DNA from: Dehalococcoidales bacterium
GTDB lineage: Bacteria; Chloroflexota; Dehalococcoidia; Dehalococcoidales; Fen-1064
Length of the DNA stretch: 15,752 bases
Assembly: GCA_030667735.1 (NCBI GenBank)
Contig: DAOUVG010000012.1
Coordinates: 1-15,752 of the forward strand
Reading direction: 5' to 3'
Shown here: positions 8,089-13,938 of the stretch, piece after piece
How the letters are laid out: each line of letters starts with the position of its first letter
Position numbering within the stretch: the first letter of the stretch is position 1
The notes under the pieces: generated by a model
What the model saw: the letters and a program-made list of their open reading frames with translations, nothing else
What the model was told of the DNA's origin: nothing
Database searches by the model: none
Program-made: the position numbers and the translations under genes

Positions 8089-8137
8089 AACCACCCTCCG
8101 GTTAAGGCCTTTGGTCAAGGGATACCGCTCTACCTTC

Positions 8138-8971
8138 CTACTTTGCCTTGAGCTCTGCCAGTACGCTTTCGTCTATGGAGGAGCCATGCTTTTTCGTAGG
8201 AAAAGTGCCGGCGCGTACCTCGTTGTAGTATTCGGTGAGTGCACCGGAGATTATATCAGCCAGTTTGGCATACTGCTTGGCGTGCCGCGGGACGAAGTCC
8301 GTGTACGAACCCAGCAGGTCGTTGATGACCTGCACCTGGCCGCTGCAACCGGGCCCGGCGCCGATGCCGATGGTGGGGATACTGATTTTCTCTGTTATCA
8401 GGCTTGCCAGCTGGGAGGGGACTGTTTCCAGTACCACGGCAAATGCACCGGCTTCTTCAAGCGCCCTGGCGTCTTCGAGTATCTTTATCGCTGCTTCCGG
8501 GGTCTTCCCCTGGGCCTTGTGCCCGCCGAACTGGTTGATGGACTGTGGCGTAAGCCCGATGTGACCCATCACCGGGATACCGCACTCCACGATGCGCTTC
8601 ACTTTATCAGCGACGGTCACTCCACCCTCCAGCTTGACTGCCTGGGCACCTGCTTCCTGTATGAATCGTGCCGCATTCCTCATCGCGTCCTCGGTGCTGG
8701 TGTGATAGGTCATGAAGGGCATGTCACCAACCACCAGTGCCCTTTCCGTGCCCCTGACTACCGCCTTGGTGTGGTGCAGCATGACGTCCAGCGTCACCGG
8801 GATGGTAGACTCGTAGCCCAGCACCACCATGCCAAGACTATCTCCTACCAGGATAAGTGGTATTCCCACCTGGTCTACAATCTTGGCGGTCGAGTAGTCG
8901 TAGGCCGTGACCATGGTGATTATCTCACCCTTTTCCTCCAGATTCCTGATGTCATTGATTGTTATGCGCAT
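8138..8971 (-). CDS. panB: 3-methyl-2-oxobutanoate hydroxymethyltransferase (ketopantoate hydroxymethyltransferase)
   Basis: PanB adds the one-carbon unit from methylene-tetrahydrofolate to 2-oxoisovalerate, giving ketopantoate, the first committed step to pantothenate and CoA. The 277-residue length is normal. Expected residues are visible: VGDSLGMV with metal Asp 44, VGDMPF with Asp 83, VKLEGG with Lys 113 and Glu 115, GHIGLTPQ (136-143), and the catalytic-type Glu 182 in VVLETVP. GIGAGPGCSGQV follows near 202. ATG 8969-8971 is preceded by an excellent AAGGAGGAGG site. It lies 89 bases after the lipoprotein gene and 49 bases before the longer panC start. It belongs to the same minus-strand unit. 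A weak TTGTCA/TATGTC pair in the upstream gap is not convincing as an own promoter. Confidence 0.97.
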   Translation of the reverse strand: MRITINDIRNLEEKGEIITMVTAYDYSTAKIVDQVGIPLILVGDSLGMVVLGYESTIPVTLDVMLHHTKAVVRGTERALVVGDMPFMTYHTSTEDAMRNAARFIQEAGAQAVKLEGGVTVADKVKRIVECGIPVMGHIGLTPQSINQFGGHKAQGKTPEAAIKILEDARALEEAGAFAVVLETVPSQLASLITEKISIPTIGIGAGPGCSGQVQVINDLLGSYTDFVPRHAKQYAKLADIISGALTEYYNEVRAGTFPTKKHGSSIDESVLAELKAK

Positions 8972-9060
8972 TGTCCTCCTCCTTAGACGGGCGCAGTCTC
9001 GATGAGGTGTCCGACTGACATACTGACGTTATCAGCATTGACAAAGACCAGCCAGTCAGG

Positions 9061-9522
9061 CTATTCAGTTCCCCCCAGGTCCAGCAGATTACCAAGCACC
9101 GCATTTATCACGAATACTCCTGCGTAGTCGAACCATTCCACGGCAATGACCTGCCTGCCCTCGAGAAAGACCGCGAAGTACATGTTGTCACCAGGGTCCG
9201 GCTCGATTACGATGACCAGGCAGGGGGCATCGGTGTCCCCGGGACTACCACCCTCCTGGGCCTTGAATATCCAGTTGCCACTCTCCTGTTTTTCAATGGC
9301 CCGCGCCGGATATATCGTCATTCTGTCCTTCAGTGCGTCTGTCATCAGCTCCTGGACCTGGTCGAGAGTCTGACCGACCTGCACCAGTTCCTGAAGGTGT
9401 TTTATGCTACCCACCGGTGGACTGGGTGTCCCACCGCATCCTGTCAGCAGCGTTCCGACAATTGACAGTACAACCAGGGGAAGTAATGCCCTGTATTTCA
9501 ATGTTCTATTTGCCTCCTTCAT
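9061..9522 (-). CDS. small lipoprotein, function unknown
   Basis: I do not recognise a specific family. The 153-residue product has a basic N-terminus, a hydrophobic segment (about residues 12-26) and a lipobox LLTGC with Cys 29. This indicates a lipid-anchored exported protein. After a Pro/Gly linker the mature part has a helical segment (IKHLQELVQVGQTLDQVQEL) and then beta-rich sequence with SGNWIFKAQ, APCLVIVIE and MYFAVFLEGRQVIAVEWFDY, suggesting a compact SmpA/BamE-like alpha-beta domain; that resemblance is only by general pattern. The ATG start is 8 bases after the DUF2520 stop, so translation is probably coupled. An alternative TTG at codon 8 has AAGGAGG upstream, itself inside codons 2-4. 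Lying between a putative ketopantoate reductase and panB is unexpected for an exported protein. Confidence 0.75.
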   Translation of the reverse strand: MKEANRTLKYRALLPLVVLSIVGTLLTGCGGTPSPPVGSIKHLQELVQVGQTLDQVQELMTDALKDRMTIYPARAIEKQESGNWIFKAQEGGSPGDTDAPCLVIVIEPDPGDNMYFAVFLEGRQVIAVEWFDYAGVFVINAVLGNLLDLGGTE

Positions 9523-9530
9523 CCGGTCTT

Positions 9531-10406
9531 CTAATCTTTTCCCGAAGGATTGTCCTTGAGCAGAGCCAGTAGCTCTTCAGCCTGTTTATTGTCTATTTTT
9601 CCTTTAGCCAGGGCGATAGGAACGGTCTGGCGGCCGAGGTCGCAGTATGTGGAAAGCACGGCGGGAGCCGCTTTCTCCAGAGCCTCCAGGTGTTTCCTGA
9701 TAGTACCGCTATCGCCACGGGCAATAGGTCCGGTCAGGCCCTGCGGTATCCCTACGCGGTCGATATTGGCAATGGTCCCCCGCAACAGTGGGAGCAGCGC
9801 TTGTGTAGCCTCATCCGGTGCTACGTCAAAGGTCTGCCACAGGTCGGTAGCCAGCTTGACCAGGGTCACCAGGTAGTTGCAGGCAATAACGGCGGCGGTG
9901 TGATAGAGCACTTTGGCTCCCGGTTTGAGCTCTATGGGATGTCCGTCCAGGGCATGGGCTAGTTCCTTTAGCGTATTCAAAAGGGGTTCTTCAGCCTCGA
10001 GCGCAAATGTGGAACCGGCTATATTGCTGATGGCCTGCTCCACGCTGGCAAAGGTCTGCAATGGGTGAAAAGCACCGACACCGGCACCCTGTTTCCTGGC
10101 CGACTCCAGCGTGTCCACAGAGTCAGCGCCGCTGCAGTGGACCACGCTCTGGCCGGTATGCCACTCTATTCCGGCTACCACCGGACCGACGGCGTCGTCG
10201 GGCGTGGTGATGAAGACAAGCTCAGCGACGTCGGCCACTGCCTGACCACTCTCAACCGCCTGACAACCATCTACCGCCCGTGCAAGCCTGTTGGTGGAGT
10301 CCGGGGTACGACTGAAGACGGCGACCACGGGATATTGCCTCTCGCTCAGCTTCCTGGCCAGTGCTGTGCCCACAGTTCCCGCCCCGATGAAACCCAGCTT
10401 CAGCAT
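9531..10406 (-). CDS. Rossmann-fold / DUF2520 protein, candidate ketopantoate reductase-like oxidoreductase
   Basis: A 291-residue protein of the COG5495 type: N-terminal NAD(P)-binding Rossmann domain with G8-x-G10-xx-G13 (GFIGAGTVGTALARKL), FITTPDDAV near 65, VHCSGADS near 89, and GAFHPLQTF (112-120). The C-terminal all-helical DUF2520 domain contains KPGAKVLYHTAAVIACNYL (161-179) and TGPIARGDSGTI (225-236). This fold resembles 6-phosphogluconate dehydrogenase/ketopantoate reductase. Its place at the head of a panB-panC unit lacking panE suggests it may reduce ketopantoate; this is an inference, not shown. The start at 10404-10406 has GGAGGA eight bases upstream and begins right at the Rossmann strand. 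A longer frame to 10469 would run through the terminator hairpin, so I reject it. Confidence 0.85.
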   Translation of the reverse strand: MLKLGFIGAGTVGTALARKLSERQYPVVAVFSRTPDSTNRLARAVDGCQAVESGQAVADVAELVFITTPDDAVGPVVAGIEWHTGQSVVHCSGADSVDTLESARKQGAGVGAFHPLQTFASVEQAISNIAGSTFALEAEEPLLNTLKELAHALDGHPIELKPGAKVLYHTAAVIACNYLVTLVKLATDLWQTFDVAPDEATQALLPLLRGTIANIDRVGIPQGLTGPIARGDSGTIRKHLEALEKAAPAVLSTYCDLGRQTVPIALAKGKIDNKQAEELLALLKDNPSGKD

Positions 10407-10590
10407 GGCTGTATTCCTCCAGTCAGTCCCCAATAAAAATGCCCTCTCCGGTACAACCAGAGAAGGCATTCGTGTATCATCGATATTCCTGCCGTCTCGG
10501 TCGTATCCGATCCAAGCGACCAGCTACATTACCAGGGATTCTTATTGGTGGACTCACCGCAATGTCGATGGCCCGCATACCCCCGGTAAT
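10407..10590 (-). ncRNA. structured 5' leader with attenuator ahead of the DUF2520-panB-panC unit (possible riboswitch-type element)
   Basis: Reading the minus strand after the promoter, three structures appear. (a) A stem of ten pairs, AUUACCGGGG (10590-10581) with CCCUGGUAAU (10537-10528), encloses a small hairpin GGUG-AGUC-CACC (10558-10547). (b) GGUCG (10521-10517) can pair with CGACC (10503-10499). (c) ACCGAGACGGCA (10501-10490) can pair with UGCCUUCUCUGGU (10468-10456), eleven pairs with one bulge and one mismatch. Pairing (c) would block the terminator at 10438-10470, while (b) would free it. This is the layout of a transcriptional attenuator. A conserved RNA called the pan motif has been described upstream of pantothenate genes in Chloroflexi and others; I could not verify a match by eye. 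It is not a canonical T-box. Confidence 0.5.
10438..10470 (-). terminator. intrinsic terminator / attenuator in the leader
   Basis: On the minus-strand RNA, AAUGCCUUCUCUGGU (10470-10456) pairs along all 15 positions with ACCGGAGAGGGCAUU (10452-10438), including two G-U pairs, around a three-base loop UGU. The stem runs directly into a U-rich tail (AUUUUUAUU). Read on the plus strand, the two G-U pairs become C-A mismatches and there is no T-run, so the structure is built for minus-strand transcripts. It lies 31 bases before the start codon at 10406. Confidence 0.8.
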
Positions 10591-10593
10591 TGG

Positions 10594-10623
10594 ATTCTAA
10601 CAAGGGGGATATCTGTTTGTCAA
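10594..10623 (-). promoter_or_regulatory. strong sigma70-type promoter of the pantothenate unit
   Basis: On the minus strand TTGACA (10623-10618, perfect -35) is followed after 18 bases by TAGAAT (10599-10594, 5 of 6 to TATAAT), with TGT just before it (extended -10). The predicted start of transcription is near 10587, giving a leader of about 180 bases before the DUF2520 ATG. The match is unusually good. Confidence 0.75.
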
Positions 10624-10720
10624 TAGATAGATGGACGGTTGTAAAGGAGCGTTGTCAGGATAAGTTCTCCAGCCTTAGACCGGATGTATATACCGTGTTT
10701 CCGTTTATCTTCGTGCGGAG

Positions 10721-10726
10721 TATAAT
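10721..10726 (+). promoter_or_regulatory. candidate -10 element for the amrS unit
   Basis: A perfect TATAAT lies 52 bases upstream of the amrS ATG at 10778. No good -35 hexamer is found at 16-18 bases (TTTCCG at 17), so the promoter may be weak or activator-dependent. The region between 10407 and 10777 would hold divergent promoters for the pantothenate and AmmeMemoRadiSam units. Confidence 0.35.
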
Positions 10727-10777
10727 TCGCAACATTCCAGTGGGATAATTGTGCCGCGCGGGTGGCTGGAGGTAGGA

Positions 10778-11818
10778 ATGCCAGAGGCGATACTCTTTGA
10801 GAAACTTCCGGGTTCAAGGGTAAGGTGCGGTACCTGCCAGTGGCGCTGCAGCATAAACCCGGGCAAGTTCGGCGTATGCCGGATGTACCGGAACGTGGGC
10901 GGTACCCTGCAGAATCTCAGCTACGCCCGGGTCTCTTCCATGGCTGCCGACCCGATCGAGAAGAAGCCCCTGTTTCACTTCTTCCCCGGTACCCTTGCTT
11001 TCTCGGTCGGTGGCTGGGGCTGCAACTTCCAGTGTCGGGGCTGCCAGAACTGGCAGATATCTTCCGTCCGCGACCATAACAAAACATACGGCGCAAGGGA
11101 AATCATGCCGGAGCAACTTATAGAGCTAACCGAGCGTAATAACTGCCAGGGTATCGCATGGACTTACAACGAGCCAGGTATCTGGTTCGAGTACACCCTT
11201 GACGGTGCCCGGCTGGCTAAAGAGAAGGGCCTGTATACGGTCTACGTGACCAATGGCTATCTCACTCCTGAAGCGCTGGACATCATCGGGCCGTATCTGG
11301 ACGCCTGGCGGGTGGATATCAAGGGCTTCACCGATTCCTTCTACCGACGACTGGCCAGGGTAACCCACTGGCGGGAGATACTGGAGGTCGCCGAGCGGGC
11401 TAAAACAAAATGGAACATGCATGTTGAGGTTATCACTAATATAACACCTACGTTGAATGACGATGACGAGCAGCTTCAGGGTATCGCCCGGTGGATACGT
11501 GATAGCCTGGGTGAACTGACGCCGTGGCATGTGACCAGATTCCATCCCCAGTACCAGATGACAGAGCTTCCGCCAACGCCAATCGCAACCCTGGAACACG
11601 CCTGCGATATCGGGCGGGCTGCCGGTCTACGGTTCGTCTACCTGGGAAACGTTCCCGGCCACGAGAGTGAGAACACGGTATGCTACTCCTGCGGAAAGCT
11701 GGTTGTGGCCAGGTCCGGTTACCAGACCAATGTGGTAGCCTTGAACGGCTCGAAGTGTGGGTATTGCGGGGCGGAGCTTGGCTTCAGGATGTCCGGTGGA
11801 GGTGGACATAATGATTAG
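10778..11818 (+). CDS. amrS: AmmeMemoRadiSam system radical SAM enzyme
   Basis: A 346-residue radical SAM protein. From ATG 10778 the N-terminal part has a Cys pattern (RCGTCQWRC, then GVC) typical of this group. Next come VSSMAADPIEKKPLFHFFPG and the 4Fe-4S motif GCNFQCRGCQNWQ (CX3CX2C) near residues 86-98, which generates the 5'-deoxyadenosyl radical. Further on are WTYNEP, VYVTNGYLTPEAL, DAWRVDIKGF and TRFHPQYQM, all standard for the AmrS/PflA-like branch. The C-terminus is a zinc-ribbon-like module (CYSCG ... CGYCG). The ATG is preceded by GGAGGT; a GTG at 10751 would add nine residues without a better site. Its substrate is not established. The stop overlaps the start of the Memo-AMMECR1 gene by 8 bases, so the two are translationally coupled. 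Confidence 0.93.
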   Translation: MPEAILFEKLPGSRVRCGTCQWRCSINPGKFGVCRMYRNVGGTLQNLSYARVSSMAADPIEKKPLFHFFPGTLAFSVGGWGCNFQCRGCQNWQISSVRDHNKTYGAREIMPEQLIELTERNNCQGIAWTYNEPGIWFEYTLDGARLAKEKGLYTVYVTNGYLTPEALDIIGPYLDAWRVDIKGFTDSFYRRLARVTHWREILEVAERAKTKWNMHVEVITNITPTLNDDDEQLQGIARWIRDSLGELTPWHVTRFHPQYQMTELPPTPIATLEHACDIGRAAGLRFVYLGNVPGHESENTVCYSCGKLVVARSGYQTNVVALNGSKCGYCGAELGFRMSGGGGHND

Positions 11819-13124
11819 GGAACCGGTGGTCGCGGGACGGTTTTATCCCGGCAGTCCTGACCGGCTGCGGGAGATTATCGGCAGTATGGTAGACGAGAGG
11901 GCGGAAAAAGAAGACGTTATCGGTGTGGTGATGCCTCATGCCGGCTACGAGTACTCCGGACCGGTAGCCGGGGCAACTATAGCGCGGGTCAGGTTCAAGG
12001 ACACCTTCATTATCATGGGACCGAGTCACACCGGGATGGGGGAGCCTTTCAGCATCATGACGGAGGGGACATGGAGAACTCCACTGGGTGATGTCGAGCT
12101 TGATGCCGAACTGGGTAAGAAGATTCTGGAGATGTCCGGTATTCTGAAGGAGGACTATCTGGCCCACATACAGGAGCATGCTGTTGAGGTACAGTTGCCT
12201 TTCCTGCAATATTTCAAACCGGATGTCAGGATTGTGCCTATCATCCTTGCCTCTGCTGATGTTGACACGTACCGGGAAATCGGGCAGGCCCTGGCTGGGG
12301 CAGTCAAAGAACTGGAAAGGGACGTGGTCCTCATAGCCTCCGGCGACATGACCCACTACGAACCGCAGCAAGCGGCAGAGCAGAAGGACAGGGAGGGAAT
12401 AGCGGCGATACTGGAGCTTGACGAAGAGAAGCTGCTGAAACGGGTGCGGGAACTGAACATATCGATGTGCGCTTACGCACCGGCGGCCACCATGATTGCC
12501 GCTGCTAAAGAACTGGGTGCCGGAGACACGGAACTGGTCAGATACCAGACCAGCGGCGACACCACCGGGGACTACTCAGCCGTCGTTGGATACGCCGGGA
12601 TAATTATCAGGGCCGGCAGAATGTCGCCACTGGTGCGACTGGCCAAACAGACCGTCGAGACGTATGTCCGTGAAGGAAAGAGGCTCCGGCCGGAGAACCT
12701 GACACAGGATATGGAGCAGAAGGCCGGGGTCTTTGTGTCCCTTCACATGCATCACGAACTACGCGGGTGTATCGGGACATTTGAACCGACGGAGAGCAAT
12801 ATCGCCGAAGAGATTGTCACCAACGCCATCAGTTCCGCCACCAGGGACCCGCGCTTCCTTCCGGTCAGTGCAGATGAACTCGATAGCCTTGAGTACAGCG
12901 TTGATGTTCTGACGACACCGGAACGTATTGACAGGGTCGACCAGCTTGACCCGAAACGTTACGGGGTCATTGTTGAGGCCGGTTGGCAACGGGGCCTGCT
13001 GCTACCCGACCTTGAAGGTGTGGATAGCGTGGAGAGGCAGATTGAGATTTGCCGTCTGAAGGCCGGAATAGCGCCCGAAGAAACGGTCAAACTGTACCGT
13101 TTTGAGGTGAAGAGGCACAAGTGA
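11811..13124 (+). CDS. AmmeMemoRadiSam system protein B-protein A fusion (Memo + AMMECR1)
   Basis: A 437-residue two-domain protein. Residues 1-265 are Memo-like (AmrB), related in fold to extradiol-type dioxygenases. The expected metal/active-site positions are MPHAGYEYSGP (His 43), GPSHTG (His 73), EHAVEVQLPF (122-131), SGDMTHYE (177-184, with His 182) and Cys 220 in SMCAYAP. Residues 270-437 are the AMMECR1 domain (AmrA) with LRGCIGTFEP (317-326), SSATRDPRFLPV (341-352), EYSVDVLT and GVIVEAGWQRGLLLPDLEGVD; the LRGCIG motif is diagnostic. ATG 11811 sits inside the amrS end (ATGATTAG) after GGAGGTGG. Separate amrB and amrA genes are common; here they are one polypeptide. Together with amrS this completes the three-part system, whose reaction is unknown. 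Confidence 0.92.
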   Translation: MIREPVVAGRFYPGSPDRLREIIGSMVDERAEKEDVIGVVMPHAGYEYSGPVAGATIARVRFKDTFIIMGPSHTGMGEPFSIMTEGTWRTPLGDVELDAELGKKILEMSGILKEDYLAHIQEHAVEVQLPFLQYFKPDVRIVPIILASADVDTYREIGQALAGAVKELERDVVLIASGDMTHYEPQQAAEQKDREGIAAILELDEEKLLKRVRELNISMCAYAPAATMIAAAKELGAGDTELVRYQTSGDTTGDYSAVVGYAGIIIRAGRMSPLVRLAKQTVETYVREGKRLRPENLTQDMEQKAGVFVSLHMHHELRGCIGTFEPTESNIAEEIVTNAISSATRDPRFLPVSADELDSLEYSVDVLTTPERIDRVDQLDPKRYGVIVEAGWQRGLLLPDLEGVDSVERQIEICRLKAGIAPEETVKLYRFEVKRHK

Positions 13125-13217
13125 GGGATAGGGGAGACGAAAATTACTTGGTCAAAAGATTTTCTAAGTCTATCGCTCAGGAATAACTCTAGGAACAGCA
13201 GACAAAAAAAGAGAGTC
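13125..13217. other. spacer after the AmmeMemoRadiSam genes
   Basis: About 90 bases between the fusion gene and repeat copy B. It is A+T-richer than its surroundings, with an A-run at 13204-13210. I see no good promoter: TTGGTC with TATCGC at 17 bases scores only three of six at each box. No T-run terminator is visible on the plus strand. Confidence 0.3.
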
Positions 13218-13290
13218 TTAGAGGGGCAAAGCCCCTCTCCCATAACTTCCCCCTCTCCTTTGAAGGAGAGGGGGATACAGGGGGTGAGGT
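13218..13290 (+). repeat. intergenic palindromic repeat, copy B (full form)
   Basis: Two perfect hairpins in tandem. The first is AGAGGGGC (13220-13227), loop AAA, GCCCCTCT (13231-13238). The second, after CATAACTT, is CCCCCTCTCCT (13249-13259), loop TTGA, AGGAGAGGGGG (13264-13274). It ends in GGGGGTGAGGT, shared with copy A. It sits upstream of the nitroreductase gene and may act as an mRNA structure or be a non-autonomous mobile element. Confidence 0.7.
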
Positions 13291-13326
13291 AGAGAATAAA
13301 GGACCACTGATATAGAGGAGCTTGAT

Positions 13327-13896
13327 ATGATAAGAGACCTGGTAATGAAGAACCGGAGTTACAGGCGTTTCCATCAGGATGTTCCCATTGAGCAGGAGAC
13401 ACTGAAGGGGCTGGTTGACCTGGCGAGATGCTCTGCATCAGGAGCCAACCGGCAGCCCCTGAAATACGTCCTTTCCTGCACTCCGGAGAGAAATGCCCAA
13501 GTGTTCTCCACTCTGGCATGGGCGGCGGCACTTCCGGACTGGCCCGGCCCGCAGGAGGGAGAGCGACCTTCAGGCTACATCATCATCCTGGGAGACACGG
13601 AGATAAGTAAGAACTCCGGTGTCGACCACGGTATAGCCGCGCAGAGCATTCTCCTCGGTGCCGTGGACAAAGGTCTGGGCGGGTGTATGCTGGCTTCGGT
13701 AAAACGTGACGAACTGCGTAATATTCTGGATATCCCGGAGCAGTATGAGATTCTCCTCGTGCTGGCCCTGGGCAAGCCAAAGGAGAAAGTGGTGCTGGAG
13801 ACCCTGGAGCCGGGCGGCGATGTTCGCTACTGGCGCGATGAGTACCAGGTACACCATGTACCAAAGCGACGCCTGGAGGATATAATTGTAAGCTAG
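13327..13896 (+). CDS. nitroreductase-family flavoprotein
   Basis: A 189-residue protein of the nitroreductase-like fold, which binds FMN as a dimer and reduces substrates with NAD(P)H. Visible markers are the N-terminal RSYRRF (10-15), the phosphate-binding SASGANRQPLKYVL (36-49), DHGIAAQSILLGAVDKGLGGCML (100-122), where the central helix packs on the flavin, and the C-terminal ALGKPKEKV (147-155). Residues 60-85 are a shorter insertion than in the large family members. The ATG follows GAGGAG. The substrate cannot be told from sequence; the family includes nitro-compound reductases, dehalogenating and other flavin enzymes. It lies downstream of repeat copy B and 42 bases before the nuclease-like gene, probably in one transcript with it. 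Confidence 0.88.
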   Translation: MIRDLVMKNRSYRRFHQDVPIEQETLKGLVDLARCSASGANRQPLKYVLSCTPERNAQVFSTLAWAAALPDWPGPQEGERPSGYIIILGDTEISKNSGVDHGIAAQSILLGAVDKGLGGCMLASVKRDELRNILDIPEQYEILLVLALGKPKEKVVLETLEPGGDVRYWRDEYQVHHVPKRRLEDIIVS

Positions 13897-13938
13897 CGTT
13901 TTCAGAACGCCGCGTCGGATGGTGGATGCACTGAGACC

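Noticed and set aside
8081..8986. Long plus-strand open frame (301 codons) opposite panB, and another of 226 codons at 7471-8151 opposite panC
   Set aside because: They are antisense shadows of two firmly identified genes; their translations show no known domain and are rich in the residues expected from reading codon-biased DNA backwards.
8972..9060. Separate promoter for panB
   Set aside because: TTGTCA is a fair -35 but the paired TATGTC at 16 bases is poor, so I would not call it without transcript data.
10407..10469. Extended N-terminus of the DUF2520 protein (21 extra residues)
   Set aside because: It would be encoded by the terminator hairpin, has no ribosome site, and the ATG at 10406 has a good one directly before the Rossmann strand.
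10407..10590. Canonical T-box leader
   Set aside because: The terminator region has a UGGUUGUACC string that recalls the T-box core, but it lies across the terminator loop rather than in an antiterminator, the UGGNACC core is not matched, and I see no specifier stem I. The downstream genes are also not amino-acid related in the usual way.
13148..13176. Promoter upstream of the nitroreductase
   Set aside because: TTGGTC and TATCGC at 17 bases match only three of six positions each.
12959..13531. Minus-strand open frame of 190 codons across the repeat copy B region
   Set aside because: It covers parts of two plus-strand genes and a palindromic repeat; composition is low-complexity and no family is recognised.
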